The notes: generated by a model from the sequence alone, not told the origin. A stretch of DNA of 64,000 bases from DASRDS01 sp035570055 (GCA_035570055.1 DATMLM010000073.1:186001-250000), one strand, 5' to 3'. Positions 1-9,396 are shown, counted from the first letter of the stretch. A program made the numbers and translations.

Positions 1-1644
1 CGCGCCGCTCTGCGCGATGACCTGCGCGACGCCGGGTGCCACGCCTTGGACGAGGCCCGTGCTCGACACGAACGCGATCCCGTTGTTCGTCGAGCTCCAG
101 GCCACCGCAGGGTTCGTGATCACGTTCCCCAACGAGTCCGTCACCGTGACGGTCAGTTGGGTCTGTGTCCCCGCGGTGACCGTCAGGGTCTTCGGTGAGA
201 TCGCGACAGAGCCGACCGGAATGGGTTTCACGGTCACCGTTGCGGCGGCCACCTTGCCGCCGCTCGTCGCGACAATGGCGACGGTGCCGGCACCTACACC
301 CGCGACCAATCCCGAGGTCGAGACGGTCGCGACGGCGCTGTTGCTCGAGGACCACGCCACCGTCCGTCCGCTCAGCGTATTCCCCGCCGAATCTTTCACG
401 GTCGCCGTGAGCTGCGCCGTGCCGCCGATCGTGATCGAGTCGAGCGTGGGCGCGATGGTGAGCGATCCGACCGGCACCAAGGCGACGTTCACGGTCGCCG
501 TGCCGGATTTCGTGCCGCTCGTACCAGTGATCTGCGCCTGTCCCGATCCCACGGCGGTCAACGTCGCGGTCAAGGGACCGGTGGCCGTGACGGTCGCGAC
601 GCCGGGCGTGCTCGAGACGAATGCCACGGTCGCGCCCGCGATCGGGTTGCCCTGATTGTCGGTCACCTCCGCGGTGAGCGCTTGGCTTTGTCCAACGAGC
701 AGATTGGAGAGCGCGGGCGACATGACCACGGTGTTGATCGGGACCGCCTGCACGGTGAGCGTGGCAGTCGACGTGACGCCGCCGCTCGTCGCGCCGACGG
801 TCACCGAGGCCACGCGCTTGCCGGTTACCGTGCCGGTCTGGTCGATGGTCGCGATCGTCGTATCGCGCGAGAACCACGTGAGGCTTCGGCTGGTGAGCAC
901 GTTGCCCGCCGAGTCCTTCGTGGTCGCCGACAACTGCGTCGTTTGTCCGACGATCACGCTCGGGCTCGAGGGCGAGAGCACGATCGTGGCCACGGGAACG
1001 AGGGTCACCGTCACCGTGGCGGCGCCAACGATCGAGCCTGATGCGGCGTGCACGGTCGCGGTGCCCGGCTTCCGCGCGATCACGAAGCCGGATTGGTCGA
1101 CCCCCGCGATGGTCGTGTCACTGATCGACCAGATCACGGGTCGTCCCGTGAGCACGTGGCCCGTCGCGTCCTTGGTGGTGTCGGTGAGCTGCATCGAGGT
1201 GCCGACGCGCAGCAGGACAGCGCTGGGGGCGACGACGACCGACGCGACGGGAACGGGGAGGACCGTGATCTGCGCCGGGTGACTGGGCGAGACGCCGCCG
1301 GTGCTCGCATCGATGACGGCGGTGCCGACGGCGAGGGCGGTGACGACACCGCCCTGGGTAATCGTCGCGACAGTCGTGTTGCTCGACGACCAGAAGATCG
1401 GCAGGTTGTTGACCGGCCCTCCTCCCGACGTCACGGGTTGCGCTGAAAATGTCTTCGTGGCGCCCAGAACGATGGACGCCGTGTCGGGGGTGATGATGAT
1501 GTCGGCGACGTGATGCGAATTCGGTCCGGTGACGTCGCTCGCGCACGCGGCCAGCAGAATGGCCGCGGCGATCCTACCGTGGAATCGGAATAGGAACCGG
1601 CTCGGACCGGTGCGTCGTCGTGCCGTCGCCCAGCTGGCCGTCAC
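1..1644 (-). CDS. Ig-like (Big_2) repeat lipoprotein, C-terminus outside window
   Basis: The open frame runs leftward off the window edge, so the C-terminus is missing. A hydrophobic stretch ending in ILLAAC is a lipoprotein signal with the lipobox Cys near residue 34. About six tandem Ig-like domains of roughly 85 residues follow; the unit typically starts VPVxSVxxxP and contains TVxWSSSN and a GxATVTV ending. This is the bacterial Big_2 type, usually involved in surface adhesion or cell-wall contact. There is no ATG ahead of the signal peptide. The nearest usable start is GTG at 1644, which places the first 71 bp inside the 3' end of the kinase gene. The start is therefore uncertain; the coding frame and domain type are clear. 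Confidence 0.8.
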   Translation of the reverse strand, partial: MTASWATARRRTGPSRFLFRFHGRIAAAILLAACASDVTGPNSHHVADIIITPDTASIVLGATKTFSAQPVTSGGGPVNNLPIFWSSSNTTVATITQGGVVTALAVGTAVIDASTGGVSPSHPAQITVLPVPVASVVVAPSAVLLRVGTSMQLTDTTKDATGHVLTGRPVIWSISDTTIAGVDQSGFVIARKPGTATVHAASGSIVGAATVTVTLVPVATIVLSPSSPSVIVGQTTQLSATTKDSAGNVLTSRSLTWFSRDTTIATIDQTGTVTGKRVASVTVGATSGGVTSTATLTVQAVPINTVVMSPALSNLLVGQSQALTAEVTDNQGNPIAGATVAFVSSTPGVATVTATGPLTATLTAVGSGQAQITGTSGTKSGTATVNVALVPVGSLTIAPTLDSITIGGTAQLTATVKDSAGNTLSGRTVAWSSSNSAVATVSTSGLVAGVGAGTVAIVATSGGKVAAATVTVKPIPVGSVAISPKTLTVTAGTQTQLTVTVTDSLGNVITNPAVAWSSTNNGIAFVSSTGLVQGVAPGVAQVIAQSGA

Positions 1645-4204
1645 TGTTGTAGCCCCAGCAGAGCGTCGCGCTGGTCGATGTCATCGCGCACGTGTGCGAA
1701 CCGCTGGCGTGGATGGCCGCCAACGACTGCGTAGACGTGACGCGCACCGGCGACGCACGATCGAGCGTCGTGCCATCGCCCAGCTGCCCGTAGGTGTTCC
1801 GTCCCCAGCAATACGCGTCGCCACCGGTGGTAAGAGCGCAGGAGTGTACCAGCCCGGCGGCCAGCGACATGAAGGTCGCGGTCGTCTTCACCGGGGTCGG
1901 CGTATCGTGTTCCTGCAGGTCGCCGACACCGAGCTGTCCATAGCTATTCCGACCCCAGCAATATGGTTGACCCGCGGTCGTCAACGCGCAAGAGTGATAA
2001 CCACCGGCGGCGATCGCTCGAAACGCGACGCCTCCGAGGAGCGGTCCTGGAACGGCCCGGACGATGTGCGTACCGTCGCCCAACTGGCCATATGAATTCT
2101 GGCCCCAGCAGTACGCTTGCCCGACTTGATCGAGCGCGCACGCGTGGTGGGCGCCCGCGGTCAGTACCACGAAGTGCACCAGGCTGGCGACTTTGGCCGG
2201 CGTGCTACTGTTGCTGGTGCTTCCGTTCCCGAGCTCGCCGTACAGGTTTCGGCCCCAGCACCATGCCTCTCCGGCGGCGGTCAACGCGCACGAGTACCCG
2301 GCGCCCGCCACGATAGTGTGAAACACATGGTCGCCGGCAACCTTCGTGGGCGTCGAGTGATCGGCGGCATCGCCCGTACCCAGCTGACCGAAGGTGTTGC
2401 CCCCCCAGCAGTACACGGTGCCCGTGCGGCTGACGGCGCACGTGTGATCCTCGCCTGAGGCGATTTGCGAGAATGCGACATCGGCGTTGGCTCGCATCAC
2501 GGCCTGCTCGCGCGCCGTTGATCCCACGCCAAGCTGGCCCCGATCGTTGTTGCCCCAACACAGCGCCGTCCCCTGGCCATCGAGCTCGCAAGTGTGCAGG
2601 CCGCCGCCGGATATCGGTGAGGTGGCCGGCGGATGGATGATCGCTCCCGTCACGAGTGCCGATGGTTTGGCGCTCGACTCGGAGACGGTGGACGTCGGCG
2701 TCGGCGCCGGAGGGGCAGGTTTTTGCACGGTCGCTGGCGGAGGCGGCGGTGGTGTGCTCTTCGATGCCGTGAGACGCCGGGTCTCGGAATCCTGTCGCGC
2801 GACGAGTTGGAGTGCCGCGGTCGAATCGGCTGCCGACGTCGCCGCCGCCGCGCTATCGGCCGCACGCCGGATCGCCTCTTGGCCAGCCTTGGCAAGAGAG
2901 TCGCGGTACCGCTGGATGAGCGCCAGCTGCGCGGTATCCGCCGGATGCGCAACCGTCGCCGATGATCCCGAAAACGCCCGCGCACTTGGCGTGTGCTTCC
3001 AGAGCAGATCCGGATTGATGAGAAACGTCAGCAGCGCACCGACAACCAGCGCGCCGCCGGCGAGGATGAGCCCGATCGGTCCATTGCGCCGGCGTGTCGG
3101 TACCGGGATGAGCGACAGATCCGGGAGGCCGCCGTCGAACGACGGATGCGGGGCGTTCGGCACGTCGTCCTGGCCTCGACGGTATTGCATCGTGTGCAGC
3201 GCCGTCGACCCGGCGTTCATGGTGCTGCCGGCGAGCGGTGGCAGGTGCTGGGCCAGGCGATTGGTTGTCGTCGCCGCGGAAGCCTGGGCGGTCCGATCAC
3301 GCACCCACTCGTCGTCCGACAGCGCGCTCAGGAACGCTTGCGCGCTCTCCCACCGCGCGTCGCGATTTTTCTCCAGCGCTCGCTCGGTGACCGCCACGAG
3401 CCGCGGCGGGACATCACCTCGCGCGCCGGCGATGGCGGGCAGGGGATCGAACTTCTGGCGGTACATGACGTCCGCCACGTTCATGTCGACCCACGGCCGC
3501 ACGCCGAGTAACATCTCGTAGCCGACGAGGCCGAGCGAGAAGAGATCGCTCCGTCCATCGAGCGCCTGCCCGTCGATCTGCTCGGGCGACATGTAGGCCG
3601 GCGTTCCGACGAGCAAGTCAGCCGACGGCGTCTGCCGTCTCATCTCCGCCGAGAGCGCGATGCCGAAATCCGAGAGCAGCGCGCGGCCGGTCTCGTCGTT
3701 CAAGAAGATGTTCTCGGGCTTGACGTCCCGGTGCACGACCCCGCGCGCATGCGCATACGCCAACGCCGCCGCGATATCAATGAGCACCGCCTCGGCGCGC
3801 TCGGGCGCGAATGGCCCATCTTCATGGATCGCGCGTTCCAGGCTCCGCCCGGGGATGTACTGCATCACCAACGCCAGCCCGCGCGTCGACAGTCGCTTGA
3901 CGGCGTGGATCGCGACGACGTTCGGATGCTGCAGTTGCGCGACGGTGCGCGCTTCGTTCAGCTGCCGGGCGATCGTCTCGTCGTCGATGCCACTGGCCGT
4001 GTGGATGACTTTGATCGCGACATCGCGACCGAGCTCCCGATCGCGCGCCAAGTACACAATCGACATCCCCCCGCGTCCGAGCTCACCCAGAATCTCGTAA
4101 TCGGCCTCGAGCTCTCGAATCTCGACGAGGGTCGCTTCTTCGGCCAATCGGCTACCGCTCTCGGAACCGGAAGAGGACGTCGCCCATTTCGATCTGATCG
4201 CCAT
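1574..4204 (-). CDS. Transmembrane Ser/Thr protein kinase with RCC1 beta-propeller
   Basis: This 876-residue protein has an N-terminal Hanks-type kinase domain: glycine loop GRGGMS at 43-48, catalytic Lys65, HRDVKPEN at 158-165 with Asp160, and DFG at 179-181. All key residues are present, so it should be active. A proline/alanine-rich linker and a single membrane segment near residues 375-395 follow. The C-terminal third holds seven RCC1 repeats, each with C...CWGxNxxGQLG, enough for a seven-bladed propeller that would lie in the periplasm. I infer a receptor kinase whose propeller senses an envelope signal. The ATG start at 4204 overlaps the FHA gene by 53 bp; a TTG at 4147, just after the FHA stop, is an alternative that spares the kinase fold. 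Confidence 0.92.
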   Translation of the reverse strand: MAIRSKWATSSSGSESGSRLAEEATLVEIRELEADYEILGELGRGGMSIVYLARDRELGRDVAIKVIHTASGIDDETIARQLNEARTVAQLQHPNVVAIHAVKRLSTRGLALVMQYIPGRSLERAIHEDGPFAPERAEAVLIDIAAALAYAHARGVVHRDVKPENIFLNDETGRALLSDFGIALSAEMRRQTPSADLLVGTPAYMSPEQIDGQALDGRSDLFSLGLVGYEMLLGVRPWVDMNVADVMYRQKFDPLPAIAGARGDVPPRLVAVTERALEKNRDARWESAQAFLSALSDDEWVRDRTAQASAATTTNRLAQHLPPLAGSTMNAGSTALHTMQYRRGQDDVPNAPHPSFDGGLPDLSLIPVPTRRRNGPIGLILAGGALVVGALLTFLINPDLLWKHTPSARAFSGSSATVAHPADTAQLALIQRYRDSLAKAGQEAIRRAADSAAAATSAADSTAALQLVARQDSETRRLTASKSTPPPPPPATVQKPAPPAPTPTSTVSESSAKPSALVTGAIIHPPATSPISGGGLHTCELDGQGTALCWGNNDRGQLGVGSTAREQAVMRANADVAFSQIASGEDHTCAVSRTGTVYCWGGNTFGQLGTGDAADHSTPTKVAGDHVFHTIVAGAGYSCALTAAGEAWCWGRNLYGELGNGSTSNSSTPAKVASLVHFVVLTAGAHHACALDQVGQAYCWGQNSYGQLGDGTHIVRAVPGPLLGGVAFRAIAAGGYHSCALTTAGQPYCWGRNSYGQLGVGDLQEHDTPTPVKTTATFMSLAAGLVHSCALTTGGDAYCWGRNTYGQLGDGTTLDRASPVRVTSTQSLAAIHASGSHTCAMTSTSATLCWGYNSDGQLGDGTTTHRSEPVPIPIPR

Positions 4205-4931
4205 CGTGCAGCACGCGCTGGCCGTGCGCCGTGTCCAACGCCTGCCCGTTGATCACGACGGGGTTCGTCTGAGAGAGGTTCGTAATCTTCCAGCGGCCTT
4301 CCACGTACTGCATGCGCGCGTGTTGGCGACTGATCGTCTGCGAGCGCAATTGGACGTGCCGATAGGGCGGTCCCGCGACGCGACCGAATGTCACCTCGGG
4401 AATCTCTCCCCAGGTCCGAACGAATCGGATGTCCCGTCCCGGCACATCGCCGTCGAGCACTTCCAATCGACCCGGCAAAAACTGCAAGGTGCCTTCGGCC
4501 GGTGCGACGCTCTGCACGATTTTCCCGTTCCCGTTGGTGCCATTGACGCCATTGAGCGGCCGTCCCACGCCGTTCGTCGAGTGCGGATCACTCGACGGAG
4601 GGGTCGGTGGTTCGACCGTTTGCACGTGAGCGCGCACGTCCGGCTGCGCCGAGAAGGCCGTCGGCTGCGGCATGGCGGTCGCTGGAGTCGTCGGCCCTTC
4701 GATGGCCGCGCCACGCAACGATTCGCGCAACGGCTGCAATGGGAGCTCGGCCATCCCACGGCGGTGAACCGGGATGACGAGCGGCACCGGATCCGGAACG
4801 TCGAGCTCACGCTCGATCCGGCGCGACTTGACGATCGCTAACACCGCCCAGATCACAAGGGTAGCGCCAGCAATGATCGCCGCGGCAATCAACCACATCG
4901 GATCGATAGTTGTATTTGTCAGACTAGGCAT
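4152..4931 (-). CDS. Membrane-anchored FHA-domain protein
   Basis: The N-terminus has one strong transmembrane helix (IAAAIIAGATLVIWAVLAIV). A low-complexity Pro/Thr/Asn/Gly-rich linker follows, and the last ~90 residues form an FHA domain with the conserved GR, SRxH (SRQHA) and NG (VVINGQ) positions. FHA domains bind phosphothreonine. The gene lies immediately upstream of, and overlaps, the receptor kinase gene in the same direction, so it is probably a substrate or scaffold of that kinase. I chose ATG 4931; a GTG at 4940 adds three residues. Neither start has a convincing Shine-Dalgarno site. Confidence 0.88.
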   Translation of the reverse strand: MPSLTNTTIDPMWLIAAAIIAGATLVIWAVLAIVKSRRIERELDVPDPVPLVIPVHRRGMAELPLQPLRESLRGAAIEGPTTPATAMPQPTAFSAQPDVRAHVQTVEPPTPPSSDPHSTNGVGRPLNGVNGTNGNGKIVQSVAPAEGTLQFLPGRLEVLDGDVPGRDIRFVRTWGEIPEVTFGRVAGPPYRHVQLRSQTISRQHARMQYVEGRWKITNLSQTNPVVINGQALDTAHGQRVLHDGDQIEMGDVLFRFRER

Positions 4932-5053
4932 GGCACACACCGGCCCGGCGGTGTGGCCGCCAGGCTACAGGAAGATCCACAGAACCACTGTAAGAAACGT
5001 TCCGCCGGCTTCCCCGGCAATGCAGTGGCGCTTGTGTAACCAGGCTCAGCCTT

Positions 5054-6988
5054 CTAGAAGCTGGGTGCGGCGATCTCGGGCTTCTTCTTCGTCTTAGTCG
5101 TCGAATCGATCACCTTCGTCGCCTGGTCGAGATTGATATTAACCGCAGGCGCCGACGGCAGCGCGACTTCCGGCTGAGCTGGTGCTGCCCCAGTGCCACG
5201 AGATAGTCGGATCGGTGGAGCATGTGGTGTCGCCTTCACCGCGTTCGAATCAGCCTCTTCCGTGGGCGGCGGAGTCGCTGGGCCCATGTGCGCAGAGAAG
5301 CCTTCGTGGTTTTGCGTGGGAGCCGGAGCGGGTGTCTCCGGCGCCTGCGCTACCGGTGTGGGCGTCTCCTGGGCGGGTGCTGGAGCGGGCGCGGCCGCGG
5401 TAGGAGTCTGAGCCTGAGTCGGTGCTGGAGTCTGAGCAGCAGCCGCGGTCGCCGTCGCCTGCTTAGGCCGCGTCGCGGGAGCCGAATGACCCATCTTCGG
5501 CACCACGACAATGGCGCCGACTATAAGAACCGCCGCGATCGCGCCCACCGCGATCCCGATCATCTTGCCATTCGAGGCTTCCTTGCCGAAGCCGATGCGC
5601 GGTTGTTTGCGCTCAGGTTCCTCCTCCTCGACAAGCGAAACCGGCGGAGGCGTCGGCGTCCTCGGGACCACCGCCGCCATTGGGGGCGGCGTGGGCTTCG
5701 GGCGCTGGAACACCTGCGTGACGCCGAGCTGCACGTCATTCGTGCTCGGCTCGACGACCTTGGGCTCGGGCTTCCGTTCCGGGGCGATACTCGCTTCGAG
5801 TTTGAGCTCCCCAGTCGGGGGCTCCACCGGCAGAATTATCGCCTGCGAGACGCGCTTGATCGGCTCGGAAACTCGATTGGCCTTCGGCGGCGGAAGCTCC
5901 GGGTCGTCCGCCCAAGCTTCGGTGATCCCCAGGTCGTTCTTCGCGGGCGGCTCCGGCTCTTTCGCGACTGCAGCGGCAGGCGGAGGAGCGGCCGGCTTCG
6001 GTGCCGTCGGAGTCGGGATGCGCAGAGACGAAGCAGCAGGCGTGAGCCCGGTCCGCGGTGCCTGAATGGGCATCGCCATCGTTGGCGTGAGTCCACTCGC
6101 TGCCGGCTTGATCTCCGCGGAACGGCGCGGGCGAATTGGGACGGTCGTTGTTGCCACCGCCGCGGCGGCCGCGGCGCGAGACTCATCGACCCGGGCCCGC
6201 TGCTGCGTCACCGTGGGATGGTCCGCCCCCATCGTGTCTTCGCGCGCTTTGAGCCCTCGTTCACGCAAGTCGAGCGCTGCGGCGTGTTTGCCGAGCGCCG
6301 CGAGCGAATCCGATAGGCCATCCATGGCTTGGAGAACCGCCGGGTCACTCGCCGGCAACTGTCGCTCGCGTACGATGAGCACGCGGCGCCAAAGCCGCTC
6401 GGCCTGGTCCGGCTTGCCGAGTGCGTGGCGTACTTTCGCCAGGCTGACGAGAACTGTCGCGACTTCAGGGTGCTCGGGCCCGTACGGCCGCTTGAGCGTG
6501 AGCAGTTGCGTGAGAAGCGGTTCGGCCTGCCGATAATCGCCGCGTTTGAAGTACAGCCGCGCGAGGTTATTCAGGTTGACGCCAAGGTCGGTCTGCGCGG
6601 ATTCGACTCGTTTCGCGCTGGCTCCCATGGCCCGCTTGAGGAGCGGTTCGGCCTCATCCAGGGCGCCACGCGAGACATACAGGGCGGCCAGGTTGTTGAT
6701 GCTGGTGAGAACGCTCGGATGCTCTGATCCGAGGCTCTGCTCCCGAAGCTCCAGAGAGCGCCGGAAGAGCTCTTCGGCGCGTAAGTGGTCTTTTTGCTGA
6801 TACTTGAGCTGCGCTAAGTTGCCAAGACTCGACGCCAGCTGCAGCGGGTCCCCACCCCCGCGCTCGGCCTCGGCGATGGCCGCGACAAAGGCGTCCTCGG
6901 CGCCCGCCAGGTCGCCTTCCGCGAACAAACGGCGCCCCGTTTCGTTATACTGCTCCCACGTGATCGAAGACGCCGCAGTGGCAGACAT
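5054..6988 (-). CDS. TPR protein with C-terminal membrane anchor
   Basis: The first ~270 of 644 residues are kinesin-light-chain-type TPRs (repeated NNLAxLYxxRGxxxEAEPLL and HPxV). A long Pro/Ala/Lys-rich disordered region follows, then one transmembrane helix (GIAVGAIAAVLIVGAIVVV), then an Ala/Pro/Gln-rich tail. I chose ATG 6988 because AAGGAG lies nine bases upstream, although the frame is open further. The domain order suggests a cytoplasmic protein-binding adaptor tethered to the inner membrane. It lies directly upstream of the FHA-kinase pair in the same direction, 122 bp away, so it may belong to that phospho-signalling unit. No enzymatic motif is visible. Confidence 0.85.
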   Translation of the reverse strand: MSATAASSITWEQYNETGRRLFAEGDLAGAEDAFVAAIAEAERGGGDPLQLASSLGNLAQLKYQQKDHLRAEELFRRSLELREQSLGSEHPSVLTSINNLAALYVSRGALDEAEPLLKRAMGASAKRVESAQTDLGVNLNNLARLYFKRGDYRQAEPLLTQLLTLKRPYGPEHPEVATVLVSLAKVRHALGKPDQAERLWRRVLIVRERQLPASDPAVLQAMDGLSDSLAALGKHAAALDLRERGLKAREDTMGADHPTVTQQRARVDESRAAAAAAVATTTVPIRPRRSAEIKPAASGLTPTMAMPIQAPRTGLTPAASSLRIPTPTAPKPAAPPPAAAVAKEPEPPAKNDLGITEAWADDPELPPPKANRVSEPIKRVSQAIILPVEPPTGELKLEASIAPERKPEPKVVEPSTNDVQLGVTQVFQRPKPTPPPMAAVVPRTPTPPPVSLVEEEEPERKQPRIGFGKEASNGKMIGIAVGAIAAVLIVGAIVVVPKMGHSAPATRPKQATATAAAAQTPAPTQAQTPTAAAPAPAPAQETPTPVAQAPETPAPAPTQNHEGFSAHMGPATPPPTEEADSNAVKATPHAPPIRLSRGTGAAPAQPEVALPSAPAVNINLDQATKVIDSTTKTKKKPEIAAPSF

Positions 6989-7021
6989 GATGGTTCGCTC
7001 CTTATCCCGAGGGACGCCCGG

Positions 7022-9154
7022 TTGGCTGGCCGCGTAACCGTTCAGCTCGTCTTGATTAGCGCCCTCGTTGCCTGTCACAATGACCACCCAACTACACCGG
7101 CCTTGCCGGCCGCCAGTGCGGTCATTTTCACCCTGCCGACCACGCACCTGGTAGTTGGCGATTCGGTCCCGGCGACCGCAACGGTTCTCGACGCAAACGG
7201 GGTGGTGATCGATAGTGCGCCAGTTGTTTGGCGCAGCCTCAACCCATCCGTTGCGACGGTCAGCAGTTACGGCGAGGTGTACGGCAAAGGAACTGGGATT
7301 GGCCGGATCGTCGCCACGTCGGGTGCCGTGGCTGATACAGTGGTCGTTACCGTCGACGTAGCAGCCACGATTACGATCGATTCGATCGCGCCGCACCAGC
7401 TAATTGCCGGACAACAAGCGACACTATACGGCCATCAATTCAGCAGTATACCGACTGCCACCGTCATTCTGATCGGAGTCGATTCGCTCGCCCCTACGAC
7501 GGCCGATTCTACGCATCTGGTCTTTGTCCTGCCCGATACCAGTTGCTCGCCGGCTGGTACTCGGACCATTACCGTCAAGTCTCGCGGTTCGGCCGCCCAG
7601 CTCCTCGAGCGCTTCGCTCCGGGCGCTCCTGCCATCTCGCTCGCCGTCGGTGGCGTCCAGGCCATCAATGCCAGCACCACCGGATGCCTCCAGTTCGCCG
7701 CAAATGCGTCAGCCGCGACTTACATCGTGATTGTGGGCGACGTCACGAGCTCGCTCGACGCTGGATTTGGGTTTCAGCTCACCCAGGTCGTGGGCGACAG
7801 TGCGCCACTCGGATTTCACGGCTACTCGCGTGTACGCGCCGCGCTTCGCGCGAACGCTTCCCGCGCCATCAGCCCCCGCGCCGCACTCACTCACACTCCC
7901 CGTGTCGCGGTCGGTCGCACTCCCGGTAACCTGTCGCGCAGTCGAGTTCCCGACTCCGAGCATCGGACGGTCGCGAGCGAAGCGAGCGCTGTGCACAAAG
8001 CCGCGGTTGGCGATGCGGTTACGTACAACGTGCCCTTGCACGGCTGTGATAGCGCAGTCGTGACGCATGGCCACGTAATGGCCGTCGGCACGCACGCGAT
8101 CCTAGTCCAAGACGACTCGGCATCGAACAGTGGCATCGACTTCGCCGCGATCTCAGCCGATGTCGACGCGTCGATCTACCCGACGGACTCGTCGCATTTC
8201 GGCACCCCATCCGACATCGACGGCAACGGCCACGTCATCCTGTACTACACGCCGCAGGTGGCGGCCCTCACGAGTGGTGATGCGTCAATCGTCGGCGGCT
8301 TCTTCTTCCGCGGCGACCTTTTCCCAACCAGCGCCTGCGCAGCAAGCAACCAGGCCGAGATCCTGTACCTGTCGCCGCCGAGCTCATCGCGCGGAACAAT
8401 CGCCCACACGCTGGAGCATTTGATCAACGCCAGCAATCACATTCGCACGAACGCGACAGCGTTCGAGGAGCCATGGCTGGACGAGGCCCTCGCGCACGCC
8501 GCCGAGGACTTTGTGGGACGCGCCGTCGACGGCTACTCGGACACGCAGCTCCTGTCGTTCGCCGACATCAGCAGCGGCCCGAACGCGAACGCCTACACAT
8601 CCTACTTTCAAGGCAACGCCGAGCGCTACGCGTCGTGGCTCGCCGTGCCGCAGCAATTCGGCGGCGCCGACACGACCGCCGACACGTCGTCCGCCGCGCG
8701 CGGCGCCGCGTGGACGTTGCTCCGCTACACGCTCGATCAGTACGCGAACGGGTCGCCCGCGACGCTCTCGCGTGCGCTCGCCGCTGGCCCCAACACGGGC
8801 ATCTATAATCTGGTGAGCGCCACCGGTACGTCGCTGGATTCGCTGGTCGAGGGCTGGCTCGTCGCGACCTACGCGACCGGATTTGCCGTCGCCGGCGTCG
8901 CGCCACGCTACACGTTCACGAGCTACAACTGGCAGGACATCGAGACGCAACTAACCCAAGCGTTCGGCCTCTCGACGACGCCGTTCGCGGCCGGCGCGAC
9001 CGGGATCGCGGACAGCGTACAGGCGAACAGTGGATTCTACTTGACGATGGCGAATCTGCCGCCGACCGTGGCGTTCTCGACTCGGCTACTGAGCTCGGCC
9101 GGGACAGTCGTGACGCTGCCCGGGGCTCGCCTGTATATCCTGCGAATTCAATAA
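7022..9154 (+). CDS. Ig/IPT-domain lipoprotein with M30-like peptidase region
   Basis: TTG start with GAGGGA seven bases upstream. The signal peptide ends in SALVAC, a lipobox with Cys18. A Big_2-type Ig domain (residues ~30-120) and an IPT/TIG-like domain (~120-205) precede a peptidase-like half. That half carries HTLEH at 462-466 and, 20 residues later, PWLDEALAHAAED with Glu488, the arrangement of family M30 (hyicolysin-like) proteases. The expected HExxH glutamate is Thr here, so the domain may be catalytically dead or use another residue. Its start is only 33 bp from the divergent TPR gene. Calling it an M30 homologue is moderately sure; activity is doubtful. Confidence 0.8.
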   Translation: MAGRVTVQLVLISALVACHNDHPTTPALPAASAVIFTLPTTHLVVGDSVPATATVLDANGVVIDSAPVVWRSLNPSVATVSSYGEVYGKGTGIGRIVATSGAVADTVVVTVDVAATITIDSIAPHQLIAGQQATLYGHQFSSIPTATVILIGVDSLAPTTADSTHLVFVLPDTSCSPAGTRTITVKSRGSAAQLLERFAPGAPAISLAVGGVQAINASTTGCLQFAANASAATYIVIVGDVTSSLDAGFGFQLTQVVGDSAPLGFHGYSRVRAALRANASRAISPRAALTHTPRVAVGRTPGNLSRSRVPDSEHRTVASEASAVHKAAVGDAVTYNVPLHGCDSAVVTHGHVMAVGTHAILVQDDSASNSGIDFAAISADVDASIYPTDSSHFGTPSDIDGNGHVILYYTPQVAALTSGDASIVGGFFFRGDLFPTSACAASNQAEILYLSPPSSSRGTIAHTLEHLINASNHIRTNATAFEEPWLDEALAHAAEDFVGRAVDGYSDTQLLSFADISSGPNANAYTSYFQGNAERYASWLAVPQQFGGADTTADTSSAARGAAWTLLRYTLDQYANGSPATLSRALAAGPNTGIYNLVSATGTSLDSLVEGWLVATYATGFAVAGVAPRYTFTSYNWQDIETQLTQAFGLSTTPFAAGATGIADSVQANSGFYLTMANLPPTVAFSTRLLSSAGTVVTLPGARLYILRIQ

Positions 9155-9162
9155 GAGAAAAA

Positions 9163-9234
9163 AGCCGGCGCTCGGGATTGAACCGAGGACCTTTCGATTA
9201 CGAATCGAGTGCTCTACCACTGAGCTACGCCGGC
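9163..9234 (-). tRNA. tRNA-Thr (CGT)
   Basis: Cloverleaf on the minus strand: acceptor GCCGGCG/CGCCGGC, D arm with GCTCAGTGGTAGAGC, anticodon loop TTCGTAA, T arm GGTTCAATCC, discriminator T. CGT reads ACG. CCA is not encoded. It is the last gene of a seven-tRNA leftward cluster and lies one base from tRNA-Leu. Confidence 0.93.
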
Positions 9235-9235
9235 A

Positions 9236-9317
9236 TGCCCTGGCGCGGACTCGAACCGCGACGCCTTGCGGCACCACCCCCTCAAGATGGCGTGTCTACC
9301 AATTTCACCACCAGGGC
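9236..9317 (-). tRNA. tRNA-Leu (GAG)
   Basis: Class II tRNA with a long variable arm. Acceptor stem is GCCCTGG/CCAGGGC, anticodon loop TTGAGGG, T arm GGTTCGAGTCC, discriminator A. GAG reads CTC/CTT leucine codons. CCA is not encoded. It is separated from tRNA-Thr by a single base. Confidence 0.93.
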
Positions 9318-9322
9318 AAAAA

Positions 9323-9396
9323 CGGGACTGACGGGGCTCGAACCCGCGACCTCCGGTGTGACAGACCGGCACTCTAACCAGCTGAGCTACAGTCCC
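9323..9396 (-). tRNA. tRNA-Asp (GTC)
   Basis: Acceptor GGGACTG/CAGTCCC, anticodon loop CTGTCAC, T arm GGGTTCGAGCC and the discriminator G typical of Asp. CCA is not encoded. Confidence 0.95.

Noticed and set aside
17..1282. Plus-strand open frames of 212 and 208 codons
   Set aside because: Shadows of the Ig-repeat lipoprotein; minus-strand translation shows regular Big_2 repeats and a lipobox.
4936..4955. Hairpin CACACCG/CGGTGTG at the FHA gene start
   Set aside because: Short stem in GC-rich DNA with no ribosome site in it; no clear role.
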